From positions 124,001 to 188,000 of the forward strand of contig CAJQUW010004727.1 in the NCBI GenBank assembly GCA_907163375.1: a DNA stretch of 64,000 bases. Direction: 5' to 3'. Below the pieces are notes generated by a model, which saw only the letters and a list, made by a program, of their open reading frames with translations, did not search any database and was not told the DNA's origin. Origin of the DNA: Prostheceraeus crozeri. Its lineage: Eukaryota > Platyhelminthes > Polycladida > Euryleptidae. The position numbers were made by a program, and so were the translations under genes. Position 1 is the stretch's first letter; each line of letters begins with the position of its first letter. Below are positions 48,790-60,099 of the stretch, in pieces.

Positions 48790-48975
48790 ATGAATGATGG
48801 TTAACGTCACTACTACCCCACACTGGGGCTTCGACGGTGCTGACACAGTCAGACTTTTAACTGGAGCGTTGTGATCCTTTAGTCCAGATGCCCTTCCTGA
48901 CGACTTCCAATGACACCCTCGGGGCTCGAAATTCCGAGGGTAAAATAAAATGTAGGCAAAGAAATCCTTGTATTT
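48790..48975 (-). repeat. SINE, second copy of the 24828-25008 family
   Basis: Tail TTAACGTCACTACTACCCCA, body GCGTTGTGATCC ... GCCCTTCCTGACGACTTCCA and a B-box-like CTCGGGGCTCGAAATTCCGA run in the same order and orientation as the copy at 24828. The A-box end is decayed. It interrupts the LINE endonuclease region, so it is younger than that LINE. Confidence 0.65.
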
Positions 48976-49771
48976 AAGACAGGCCACAGAAAGAAATGGA
49001 CCAGCGACACGACATAGGATCTAATAGAAAAAAGGAAGGAACAAAAGCGTGAAATGGAGAGGAAAAATTGATGAAAGAAATACTGAAGCTGCCAAGGACT
49101 GGAATCTGCACAAAGTTGTCAAGCGCAGTGCACGCACAGATATAAGGCAATACCTAGAAAATCAAGCAGAGAAAGCGGAAAACTCATTGAAAGCAGGGTA
49201 GCTCACATGGTGTTCGAAAAGCTTATAAAATCTTGAAAGAAATTACTGGAGACGGAAAAAGAAGGAAAGAGGCACCTGTTCGAGACAAATATGGAGTTTT
49301 GCTTTCTAAAGATGATGACATTCGGAAGAGATGGGTAGCATTTTTGCCAGGTCATGAACAAGGTAACGAGACAGCATGATGAACTCGAAGTATAAGAAGC
49401 CGAAACAGATATAGAACTGCGATTACATCCAATAAAAACGCCTTGCTGATCTCAACTATGCAGATGACGTTGTTTCGAACCATATTTCGAACCATGTAAA
49501 AATTATTAATAGTATGCATTTAACAGGGATGAGAACGTGGTATCACAAAAAATCCGGAAGATCTCTTCTAGGGGCCATACGTTACTTTTTCTGGGGCCCA
49601 TTTTCAGTTTTGATATGATTACAAGTAATCCAGGAGTCAATTCTAAATAGTTGTGAATCTTTATGCGCCTACACACTATGGGCCCTATGCTGCTACTGAA
49701 AATACATTGATTATATTAATGCACTAAGGCCACAGAATAATTAATTGGAACTCAAACATATTGAGGCAAAG

Positions 49772-49896
49772 TACCGCAGACAAAACCTCCAGCCTTATGG
49801 GAGTATAACTAGTAGACTTTTATGTTTTTAAAGCGCCGCATGCGAAACCTCCAGCCTTTTGGGAAGTGTAACTAGTGGAATTTTGATGTTATTTAA
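49772..49896. repeat. Two-unit tandem repeat of about 62 bp
   Basis: AAACCTCCAGCCTTATGGGA ... AACTAGTAGACTTTTATG is repeated as AAACCTCCAGCCTTTTGGGA ... AACTAGTGGAATTTTGATG. It lies in the DNA that separates the two halves of the LINE. Confidence 0.7.
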
Positions 49897-51160
49897 AGTC
49901 TCTTCTTTACGACTTTCTATCTCAGGGGGCCCGTTCTCATCCTCTTTCTATCTGAGGGATCCTTGAGGTGTGTTCTTTATATATATCCTAGCATAAGCAA
50001 GTTTCTTAGTTTTCCACTTCATAAAAGGTTTATTCAGTGAAATGATAGAAGAGGCATTATATGAAGCATTTTATTTCTCTATATAATTGAAGGACAAGAC
50101 AAACAAGACTTCCCAGATTCTTTTTCATTTTCTCCTGAAAAGTTCATGGTACCCATACCCCCCCTACCTCATCGAAATTCGCCAATTCACGAGAGGTACC
50201 AAATTCATCGCCGAAAACCGGAAGAATCACACACCTGCTTACCCCCACCCCCTTACCACTCCCATATATATTGCATTGTCTGGTGAATCTCAAAAATGAC
50301 CAAGATGGCCGTCAAGAAATCCGGAAAATTCTCTTACCTGATTTAAGTAACACTTGGCATAATATATTTAAGAGCACAGGTTCAATTTCGTACTATTTCG
50401 AACCAGGGACCGAATTTCGTACCCTGATAAACTGCAGAGGATGATTGATAGGATGAGATACACATCAAAGGGCGCCGGACTCGACATTAATGTTCAGAAG
50501 ACAGAGACTATGAGAACGGAATAACGGACACGAACATTCTCACCTTAAATGGAGAAGAAATATGTAAATAAAGCTGCATCCCTCAAATACCTGGGAATCA
50601 TACTATCCAACACAGGTTCATTAGAAGACGAATTTGCCAACCGCCTGAACCGAGGACATCAGACAATGGGCAGGTTGAAGAGTATCTGGAATTCGAAGAG
50701 ACTCTCCATTCAAATTAAATTAAGAATGTATAATATCTTTGTTCGTCATGTCTTTCTTTATGGCCGCGAATCATGCTACGAAAACGATACCATCTCCAGA
50801 AATTTCTCGTTTTCGCGAGCAAAGTCTTGCGCAGAATTCTCGGTGTTAGATGACAAGATAGAGTCCGCAACGCCGTCATACGCGAAGCAACAAAATGCCC
50901 TACATCGATGAACTTGTTGTGAAGAGCCTGTGCAGATGGTTTGGCCAAATGTTACGGAGGGATGGCCGGTACATCAAGGAGGCTATCCAATGGGCGCCGA
51001 CTGGAACGCGACGACGAGGAAGACCGCGACCGACATGGGAGAGAAGGATGAAGGAGGCTGGAAACCGTTGGCAACAACTGGAGGAAGTAGCAATGGATCG
51101 CGAAGAGTGGAGAAGACTGAAGAGGGCCCTTTGCGTCGAACGGCGTTGGAGGCGGTAACA

Positions 51161-51764
51161 GGTAACAGGACCAAGGAGTCCGCGTATAGGACATACCGAA
51201 TATGCCATAGCGCTAATGACACGACCTAAGTGTTAGTTTCGGCCTGCGGCCTCGTCTAGATGCATATTTCACTTTTATGAAACTCAAAGCTACGAGTAAC
51301 ATTATATTCATTTGACATAGAAAGTTGGACAGACATCTGATGTTTCTACTTATACCTGCAATTAATTATCCAAATTCAATGATAGAGCTTAGAATTTGAG
51401 AAAAACTTAGCTAAAAAAATATTTATTCCGAGGATAAGTTGAAAAAACGATTTTCTATCAAAAGCAATACTGTTGCCATACTTGGGTGATAGTGGCCATC
51501 AATGTCATATTTTGCTATTTGTTTGCATTCACTACTTTTACACGAGTAGTAAAACAAGCAAGAAATAGGACACTAACACTGTATCATACACACTATCACG
51601 AAGAATAGTCTTACTTGCTTGGGCTTCGAACCCAATGATTCGCTGCCTCAGGTACCCTAGCCGAACAGTGCGTATCATCACTACGTGAGGCTTTAGAGAT
51701 CTCACTCCGTGAGATGTTTCCACTGTTTTGTCTTTTGTAGGAAAGGAACCTCCTAGCTTTCTAC
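51161..51764. other. Intronic; B-box-like fragment
   Basis: On the minus strand, near 51618-51650, GGGTTCGAAGCCC is a perfect pol III B-box form, with GGTACCTGAGGCAGCG about 15 bp upstream. The spacing is too short for a tRNA, so this is most likely a truncated SINE. No gene. Confidence 0.35.
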
Positions 51765-51899
51765 TGGGCAACAATAGAATTTCGAAAACTTTTCTTTCCT
51801 GATTGCATTTATCGTTTTCATGTTTTCAAGTTGGATAAATCGAAAGCTTCTAACAGGCGTCCCGCAGAAGCCCAGGACGGCATAGGACAACAGACCATG
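51765..51899 (-). CDS. PLSCR: Phospholipid scramblase exon (proposed)
   Basis: A strong acceptor (long T-rich tract, then TGTTATCACAG) precedes 45 codons. They include F-C-G-T-P-V-R-S-F-R-F-I-Q-L-E-N-M, which lines up with C-C-G-P-S-R-P-F-T-L-R-I-I-D-N-M of scramblases, and end F-Y-C-C-P, like the C-C-C-P of the palmitoylated Cys cluster. The donor CCA/GTAGAA is weaker. Phase is 0 in and 0 out, compatible with both neighbours. The middle part (K-T-I-N-A-I-R-K-E-K-F) is divergent, so confidence rests on position, phase and the flanking blocks. Confidence 0.5.
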
Positions 51900-52353
51900 C
51901 TGTGATAACAGAAGCGTAGAAATAGTAAAAAAATAATAAGTAAAGAAGCTAACTTGCAAGAAGCAAAAACCACTCTTCTCGGAGATATTGAAAATTAACA
52001 ATAAACAATGTTGAAAAATTTATGACATTAGCACTATGTTTCATTTAAAGCGTAGCATATAGCTTTCTTCAATTAATTACGTGACGACATGAATATTCAG
52101 TACAGCATACCGACACTCATCACAAAACATAGCAAGCTCATCTATAAGTTGAAGTCGGTGTAAACATTTGATACAATGTTAAAGCACAAGCGAAGAGGTC
52201 TTTAATAAATGCGATACATCCATTTTTACAGAAGTTATACCTTCAAGATACATTCAATGACCCCTCAGAAGCACATGACAAAACGATTTCAAGTTAATTG
52301 CAAAGCGCGATATACCCACAACATTTTAGAAAATTTCAAAGAATGTTCTACAA

Positions 52354-52542
52354 TACTGTAAAACAGCAAATTTTCGTGCACAATATTTTCGCGACTGTCG
52401 CCTCGTGGACTAGTTAGCGACAACATATTTTCGCGATTTCATGGTCGTGCAGCATTCGCAATATCCATAGTAATAAATTTTCGAGAGACACTCGCCCTCG
52501 CCAAATTAGCGAAAATTTGATGCACAGTGATTTTACAGTGTC
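52354..52542. mobile_element. MITE with ACTGTAAAA termini
   Basis: Left TACTGTAAAACAGC and, inverted on the right, CACTGTAAAATCAC. Inside, repeated ATTTTCGCGA/TTTTCG blocks face both ways. At about 190 bp with no coding capacity it is a Tc1/mariner-type MITE. The G-C skipping TTCGCG blocks recall the MITE at 22937-23683, but the ends differ. Confidence 0.65.
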
Positions 52543-53239
52543 ATCGGAAAATAGCTCCACTCGGATGTCGTCTAAAGCTTTGCTTACGGATGTACAATTA
52601 TCTATTGTCTACTGATACAGTGAGTGATGGGACGTCTAGTTGTCTCTCTTTCGAAATGTTGAATTGCCTAAATCGTTGGCACCACTAATTTGAAATTTAT
52701 CCACAAATCTCAAAGTCACAATGTCACGGTGCCGCTAAAAGTTTGATAACAATTCAACAAATACAGCTGAATCGCATTGCTCACAAAAAAAATCGCAAAA
52801 ATGATTAAACCAAGCTTTGAAGAGGAACTCTTTGTTAGTTCATTAGAAAAGCTTGAAAAGTCATTCAATTGACATAATTTTCAGAAATAGAGGCAATCCT
52901 CGGTCGAGGTTATATATTAAGCAACAGTAAATAGGAAACACACGCGCATATGGCTCAATAATTATTCATGAACTATGCAAAGCAGTAGATACACGTACCG
53001 ACAGATAACCCGCATTGCTGAAACCAAGGAGTTATAGAAATTGCTATTAAGTAGAAAATGTAGGCCTAGGTACTATTACAGCTATTTGTATTTCATTTTA
53101 TTCAATATATTAATCGATCGTCATTGTTGCAAATAGTGACATCAGCAAAAACATGGCAAACCAGGAGAAATTTAAGCGACCTTCAATGTACTGCCTATGC
53201 CTATTTATACCTGCTTTCACTTGATCACGACACCGAAAT

Positions 53240-53895
53240 GTTCTAAGTACGGCAGCCAAAGAGATTTTCTTCAGGAAACAAGGCCGAAAATGAGAATGAT
53301 ACACAATGAATTTTTAAGAATCTGCGCGTCTGCCGAGTTCCCGTTCATGTCAGACACGATCAGAGAAGACACATGTTAATCCAATGCGAAGCTGAGTGAC
53401 GCTTTTGGCGTGTTTTTCTGATTTGAGGAAAAGCAATTAGCCTACTGTCATAACTTTTGACATGGAATATCTTCAGCTCATTTCCTATCATGCTCATGCA
53501 CCCCTGTCTATGAAGCTAAACACATTCAGTCTAGGAATGCTTCCTGATGTCGGCAACCATAAGTATGTTGAGCAATTTAATCCACATTTGACCACATTCT
53601 CACATACATTGCTGATCATGAAACATCATAATAACACATATACATAATAGGAAATGACCAGAAGACATTCCATGTAAAAGTTATGACTATAGACTTGGCA
53701 TTTTAACTTAACAGGTGAAACAATAGAAAATTGCATCTTAGCCAAAAGCTGCAATCTGCGTCCCATTAGATTTTCCTTAGTTTTTCTTTGATCATGTCGG
53801 ACATGAACAGGAACCAGTTAGAACTCGGTAGACGCGCAGATTCGTGCTAGTGATGGGTGTCACATGCATCGGCCTTGTGGCAGGAAAAATTAATT
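53240..53895. mobile_element. MITE, copy 1 of a CTGCGCGTCTGC family
   Basis: Left GAATCTGCGCGTCTGCCGAG (about 53319) and right GAATCTGCGCGTCTACCGAG (inverse, about 53835) are arms of a terminal inverted repeat of roughly 100 bp. The repeat continues through GTTCATGTCNGACANGATCA. Outer parts (GGAAACAAGGCCGAAAATGA) are matched in the second copy. No coding frame. It lies in the proposed scramblase intron. Confidence 0.65.
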
Positions 53896-54197
53896 TTGTT
53901 TAATGCATATGATCCCCTCTGTTGACACCATGACTGGTACATGAATTAAAATCTTTTTGAGCTAGTCACTTTCGGATCCGGTATGACCCGTTTTGAAATT
54001 TGCTACTATAGCAGCTATCAAGTCCTTGTCTACGGTCCTTGCTATCCATGTCACACCATGGAAGTCCCATAAGAAAATGGCTTGCAAGCCCCTGATTCAG
54101 TTGCAATCGGTTGCTTTCTGAGCTTTAAAGTCATTTCATAAGAGATACTGAATATCAATTCCCACGTTCGGAGTGGCGACAGAAGATTATTACTTAC

Positions 54198-54269
54198 CGT
54201 ACAATAACCCTCATAATACCAGACATCTCGTTCACAAGTATAAACACATCTCAATAAAGATCGACATTT
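54198..54269 (-). CDS. Possible scramblase exon
   Basis: There are 24 codons between a good acceptor (GCAATTTTAG) and a consensus donor (ACG/GTAAGT), phase 0 at both ends. R-D-V-W-Y-Y-E would take the place of G-Q-R-V-Y-F-A-A-E in scramblases, just before the C-C-G block of the next exon. The rest, with four Cys, is not conserved. It could instead be an exon of another gene or chance. Earlier exons with the P-G-L-E-Y-L motif were not found. Confidence 0.35.
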
Positions 54270-56694
54270 CTAAAATTGCTTCTTTAATTATTGCCATTAT
54301 CGAAATCAATCACGCAATTTGAGCATATGATACGAACATATACTTGCTACTTACTAAATATCATTGCATAACCAGCATAATTCTTTTTTTGCTATCGCTA
54401 ATTATATTACTACAATAGACCAGAGACCTATCAGTTTCTGAAATTTAAGTGTGGTTATTAATCGAAGGCAAAGAATTTCAGTTTATTTTAAACTAATCCT
54501 ACGAGTGTATTCAATCACATATAACGCTGCTCAAATAATATTAGAAATGATGACTAGAAGTTAGTTTTGAACTTCACATGAAGTCTTGTAGACGACATGG
54601 AACAGTTGTAGAGAGAACCAATCGTTGCATATTCAAAAGTTGATAAGGTTTCAAAGCTCCACATGCACCAGTCGAATCGAATCACCACAGATTAGAAGCT
54701 ACGATTGTGGAAGCTAGAATCGCCAAGAAGCAAAGCAACTTCTGAGGGACTGATGGAATTCAACTACTAAAAGAAGTCATCTATACAATTTGGAGAACTG
54801 TAAAACGCTGCGATAAAGCTCTGACAAAATTTCATCAAATTCAAAGCGAAATTATAGCTTGGCAATCATCAGAATCAATAGGGCGTATCGTATTTTGCTA
54901 ACTAAAAAATGAATTTGAGAAATTCTCAAATTATAGAAGTTTGTGAATGAAAACGGACATAGAGACCTGCCTCACACCGAGGATGATATTCTGCTACTTA
55001 GTTAGTGAGCATGGTAACTTTTGCATAAATGATCACTTAGATTCAAATTTTCAATTTGAATATTTTACTCGTGTTTCGCGCAACTATAACGTTTTCTGCA
55101 ACGTCGGCCACTGAATGATCGTAATGTCTTCACCCCGATATGACCGAAATGAAAAATGGAGTAATTCTCAAGAAAGATGATGGGAGACTTTACAAGAAAA
55201 TAGGAGGTCTGAGTGGCAAGTATATCATACTGTATAAACGAAAAAATGTCCCTATTCAAAAAAGGGGTGTACTGGTTACTGACACGGCAGAGTGATTATT
55301 TGCCGATCAGGGTCTTTCGAAGATTTTTGATATTTCAATTCAAATTTAGTGACTGATCAAAAGACAAGATTTCAAATTTTTAGATAAACTTAACTTTACA
55401 TGCACACTGAACTACTTATCTAAATTCAAACCACTTCTTATCATTCCGATGATTGAGAACAACAGAATTCTCCCATATTTTAGATTTTCACATTGATCAT
55501 AAATGTTGGTAAAAAAGTTATCATCGCATATTACCATGTACAAATATACTTAACATTTTTTCGCCACGCCTGGGTACAAGAGCCTAGAATGGGAACCGGC
55601 CAGGAATTTTCGGTCCGCGCCCGTAATCCAAGGACCGAATTTTTGGTCACGTTGTAGATTTTATTCTTCGGCCAGAGCCTGACTCGCATTTTTTAATTTT
55701 CCGGCACAGGCCCGTCTCTTTTAAAACATGTAGCCATTCGAATATATTCGCAAATTAAGATTTAACAATCTATTATCATATTTTACATTATAAATATTCA
55801 CTCAAACTGTCTTCTTGTTCGGAATAAAGGCATATGAGAAAATAATCTGAAGAACAAGCGACCGGTTGCGTTTCCAAAAAAAAATCCAGGCCAGGGCTCG
55901 GCCTCCACTCTGGAAGAAGCGGTGATCTCCACTTTTCATGCTTTACAAATTCTTGGTAGTCTTTGGCCATATCACGATCTCGTCTCTCGTTGACCATTCA
56001 CTTTGCAGCTAACTCCTACAAACAGGGCACATGAGTTCGAATTCCAGGGAAGAATACCGGTATATCTTATAATTCCCTCAAAATAACGGATGAAATTATC
56101 ATTTACCAAATTGGAGTCCTTGAATAAGTAACTACGAGTCACTTCAGACCCCTTCTGCATGATAAGGGTGGGTTCTGTCCTTTAATGCCATCATTGGTTA
56201 GAAAATTGATCGGTTCATCCGTGTCTCTATTCTTTCAATGATGCTCATTATCGATGTAATTTTGGTTAGAACGTAATGCATATGTAATCATATGAAATAA
56301 ACTTCTTGCTCTGTAGTTCTGTATCTTCTATTGGCAACATTGTAAGTAGCCTATTGATAAAAGTTATTTGTTATTCAACTTAACGTGGGACTGGACTAGC
56401 ATCAGAACGCCTTTTGCATGGAACATTCAGGACCACCTCTACTTACAATTTGTTGTACTTTACTGTTATTAAGCTTTCTATAACTAAGTCGGTACTTTCA
56501 GTATTTGGAAAACATCGATTTCAGATTAATTTAAAAGAAATAATCGGTCGATCAATCGGCTACCTTCCACCGATTAATCGGTAATCGGCCGATTATCAAA
56601 ATCACTAATCGATACATCCCTACTTCAAAATAATTACATGAAAGTCATGTTGCGTCATAAGCATGTGTCTGTCAAATCTTACCATCATAGTCCG
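54270..56694. other. No gene recognised
   Basis: A GC-rich patch at 55569-55700 and a GGCCAGGGCTCGGCC patch at 55890 look like element ends (CGGTCCGCGCCCG repeats), but no inverted pair could be fixed. A minus frame at 55788-55997 contains P-S-P-G-L-D-F-F, a weak echo of the scramblase P-P-G-L-E-Y-L. See the rejected list. Confidence 0.3.
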
Positions 56695-57290
56695 GCCGCC
56701 AGCACGAGTTTCTGAAGAAAACGAGGCCGAAAATGAGACTTCCACAAAATGAGGCACACCCAGTAGTTACTAGAAGTCTGCGCGTCTGCAGCTTTATCCA
56801 GTTCCTATTGTCGGACAGGATCAAATAAAACACATGTAATATAATGGAAATCAGACTGGAGCTTTAGGCAAAATGGCACTAGTCCATTTTTTTATTTGAT
56901 GAGAAGAAGCAAGTCTGCAATCATGGCTGCAATCAAACTTTTTTCATTGACTTTCTTCAGTTCATACAATGTTCGTGTACCTTTTCCTATGAAGCCTAAC
57001 ACATTCAGAGTTTGCAAGCAACTTAAGATCGTCAAGCACACCATTTTGCTCAGATACTAGTATCGGACGAAACTGAATGCTTTCACCACTTTTTAACTAA
57101 ATCAGAGACAACACAGACAAATGTAAATTTTACCGAAAATTTCTGTCTGTTTTACATCGGATTAACATGTGTTATCTTTATCCTCTCCGACAAGAAGAGG
57201 AACCACGTAGATTAAAAGTAGTCAACCTGAAGACGTCTCATTTTTGGCATTATTCCCAGCAGAAACTCGTGCAGGCGGTCGGGCTATCAT
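56695..57290. mobile_element. MITE, copy 2 of the CTGCGCGTCTGC family
   Basis: The left end GCCGCCAGCACGAGTTTCTG and right end (inverse) ACCGCCTGCACGAGTTTCTG are good terminal inverted repeats. Both continue through AAAATGAGAC, GGTTCCT/AGTTCCTATTGTCGGA and ACACATGT. The inner left arm contains GTCTGCGCGTCTGCAG, shared with copy 1. No coding frame. About 600 bp. Confidence 0.7.
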
Positions 57291-58374
57291 CCACAGGGGG
57301 CTGTAGATGATAAGTTCATGAAAGTCAACAATATATTGACCCTTGCCAATCTCTTTGATAAAGTTACTGATTTCATATTCGTAACAGAAAAAATTGTGCG
57401 CCCATTTTGATGATCAACATGCACAAGTCAGGTGAATTACACATTGCCCATCTGAATTCACAGTACAAATAGATTAAATGATTGTTAGCAGAAAATTACG
57501 TAAGAACGAATTAAATCGTTCATGGTTGACTGTTTACTTTATCAGAGAATTGACATCGAAATTTAGGGCGTTCACGTTTCTTGATTACGCAAGATAAAAT
57601 AAACTGAGAGTCATGGTAACTCAACATCAAATGCTTTCTCTGTTAAAATGGGAAACAGACATCCAGAAAATCCATGATAATGGTCTAGGAAAATATGAAG
57701 CATTGAATAATCTACTTTCACAGCCGATCATTCAAGAATTAATCCTAATTCACCATTTGTTCGGAAATGGATTAACGTAATGCCACATTATTTAATGACA
57801 TGTGCCACACTCGTGAAAATCATTTAATGCGCCACAGACCTTATCACTACAGATCAGCGTGAAAAGAGGATTACAATTAAATTCTAAAATTAGAAGATAA
57901 AATCAAAGACTGATATGCGTAAAATCCAAATCACCACATGAGCAAGCATGATTCAAGCTCATATATGATATCTTCCTTCTAGTCATGAAAACTGCAAGGA
58001 CAACATGATGCTGAACAGAGCCGCCTTCATCTCAGTTGAAAGATTTCCGGCATAGAGCGGTCATACACAACGAAAGAGTAAGACACCATAATCAAATTAA
58101 CTGCGTGCTGATATTCGGTTACTACTAGGACTCAAATCCCGAAAGTTGAAGCGGAAGGTGTAATGACCATGCGATGTGTTCCCTATCCCCACTAAATCTG
58201 GCCTGCCAGGGAGTCCGGACGAACCATCACTTATAGTCGTGTGGCATCCATGTCAATCTCCCAATATCCTATCAAATTGGCATGAGGCACTATAATGAGA
58301 ATGATGGTATACGCACCGGCAAGGATTGATCCTTCAGATGCAGTGATACCTACCAGGGATGTAGCGGGAATTAC
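57291..58374. other. No gene recognised
   Basis: AT-rich. Nothing supported on either strand. Confidence 0.4.
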
Positions 58375-58645
58375 TCTTGCGCCGAGTGGTCAAGCGGATA
58401 GACGGAGATCTCGCATGTGAAGATCTGCTCGACGTAAGTCGGAAGTCTGAGTGGATAGAAAGCCGCTAAATGAATTCTCCTAATTATCACTATCAGCCTT
58501 GAGCGTAAGTCGACGCGAAAGGGCAGAAAATGATTCACGGCGAATTGACTGTTCCCTGGGAAGAGAAGGATACGGATGCTCATTAGAGGAAAGCTGCTAA
58601 CTTTGAAGAGCTTGCCAAGCAAAGCACTTAACCAGACCGCTGATC
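58375..58645. repeat. Two tRNA-like SINE heads facing each other
   Basis: On the plus strand GCGCCGAGTGGTCAAGCGGA (about 58380) is a Leu/Ser-tRNA-like A-box region. On the minus strand GGTCTGGTTAAGTGCTTTGC (about 58635 downward) is another. Neither has a clear B box at tRNA spacing, so these are SINE remnants, not tRNA genes. Confidence 0.4.
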
Positions 58646-60099
58646 AGCTGTAGGTCATGTGACCAAGCAATCGCATTGTCAGGCAGTGAAGTACACACCC
58701 ATACGTGTGAACCATAAATGAGATTGTAAACCGAGACAGGATGAAGTAAATTATGTCAAAGTTAGCGTTAACTAACAAAATGATGAACTGTAATGTGAAA
58801 ACAATATGTATTTAAGTTCATCCCGCGTCTGCACGAGTTGATTCAAGTCGGCGCTCCTTGAATTCGAGTACTTTCTATATCCTACGTGAAGTCACTCGAT
58901 GCCTGCGCCCGAGAACCTTGGCTATGAAGTTTGAGTTACAGGTTCCTTTGTGTTTGAAAGCTGAGCTGCTTGCGGAGTTCACATGCTCAAAGATTCTAAT
59001 ATGGAAGCCTGACATTGTTGCCAATCTTTCTTTCTCCACATCCCTCACACATGATCAGAGGAACACAAAAATGATCAATTTAAAGACAGCATGAAAATTA
59101 ACACCAACATGGACAAGTATTCTGTCAAATACCGCTCTTTGTATTTGAAATAAAGATTTATTATTATTATTATTATTACTATTATTATTATTATTTAGAA
59201 ATAAATCGTCAATTCATGAGTAAAATGCAGAATGAATCCAACTTTGGAAAAATAAATATGAAAGCAACTCAAAAACGCATGAATTAGCTGTGAAATAATA
59301 CTTTTGAACAGAGGTCAAAGTAAAATGATGCAGCAATAATATCATAGGAGAGAGTGATGTTCAGAGATTATTGAAATGAACTGTGCTGCAAAAAGGTTTC
59401 GAGCGATTGCCCAAAAATGTCTTTGCATAACTTTTCCAGGTCGCATCATCTCAGACCAAGGTGACCACTTCGCTTATGAGAAAATAGGGACTAGCATGCA
59501 GATACGATGAAAAAGAAGAAATCTCATAGTAGAAATACCAACATGTTCAAATCAAACCTTAAATTAATGCAAGATGAGATAGAAATGCGGTTTGTGTGTA
59601 ACTCAAAAACATGAAATGTATCAATTATTCATTTAAGTTGACATTTTTATTTCTGTTCGTACATCGCACATTGTACATACATTTGCTTCAGGTTTCGACA
59701 TTCAGCTTTCTCTGCTTAAATATCTTAGTGAATTAAGTTCTCTACATTTTGTTGTCGAGGAACGACCATCACAACAGTGAATGGAAACCTGTCTCATATA
59801 AACATAAAATCTAAATCACTTAACCTATTCCATTGACGAAAATGCAAAATGCAGACCCTACCGCTATACTTTCTCAGATATATCAATTTATTTCCTCTCA
59901 ATTTGAGCCCGGTCAAGAATAGTATTTGAAGATTTATGTATTTTGAAACACAGCAATGTTACAGATTACTAGGATGATAATTAGCATATAAATTGTGTAT
60001 TAATTATAAATGTTTATCACTACAGATATCACGTACGGTACATTTATATGCAAAGTGACCAAGTCCAAAAGAAAAGTGATTGTTCATCTTAACTTTATC
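58646..60099. other. No gene; LINE-like tail and (ATT)n
   Basis: TTTGTATTTGAAATAAAGAT followed by ATT triplets (59138-59195) is the usual 3' end of CR1/L2-like elements, but the upstream sequence could not be aligned. The 78-codon frame at 58858-59094 is unassigned. Confidence 0.35.
59155..59195. repeat. (ATT)n microsatellite, probable LINE tail
   Basis: ATT repeated about twelve times with one ACT interruption, directly after AATAAAGATT. Confidence 0.9.

Larger units (their letters stand above)
47640..51160 (+). mobile_element. LINE (RTE-like/CRAFT-like type), internally deleted
   Basis: The GC-richer leader (about 47740-47960, with AACTAAGCAGGCTCTGGCAA) is followed by an apurinic-type endonuclease start, L-R-I-G-T-W-N-V-R-T-L and L-A-L-S-E-I-R-W (47975-48304). 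A second endonuclease piece, Y-A-P-M-N-S-D-P-E-G-E-K-D-K-F-Y and C-L-G-D-M-N-A, lies at 48620-48745. A SINE sits at 48790-48975, then linker sequence at 49010-49370 (A-Y-K-I-L-K-E-I-T-G-D-G-K-R-R). The RT palm is mostly gone; after foreign-looking DNA at 49420-50400 the RT end resumes (50415-51158) with K-Y-L-G-I-I-L-S-N-T-G-S and R-R-R-G-R-P-R-P-T-W-E-R-R. Many frameshifts. It copied itself by nicking the target and reverse transcribing in place. It lies antisense in the scramblase intron. Confidence 0.8.
41575..51764 (-). other. Scramblase intron, 10.2 kb, with piggyBac, LINE and SINE inserts
   Basis: Between the two proposed exons lie a decayed piggyBac element (42250-44310), a LINE (47640-51160) and a SINE inside that LINE. 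The stretch 44310-47640 shows no gene. It holds the (ACT)n run at 45791-45816 and an unassigned 102-codon plus frame at 46809-47117. Confidence 0.45.
51900..54197 (-). other. Proposed scramblase intron, 2.3 kb, with two MITEs
   Basis: The intron contains MITEs at 52354-52542 and 53240-53895. No other feature. Confidence 0.4.

Noticed and set aside
55788-55997. Minus frame with P-S-P-G-L-D-F-F as a possible scramblase N-terminal exon (P-P-G-L-E-Y-L)
   Set aside because: The following D-Q-x-x-V-x-Q block is absent, no phase-0 donor is present, and the sequence lies in an element-like GC-rich patch.
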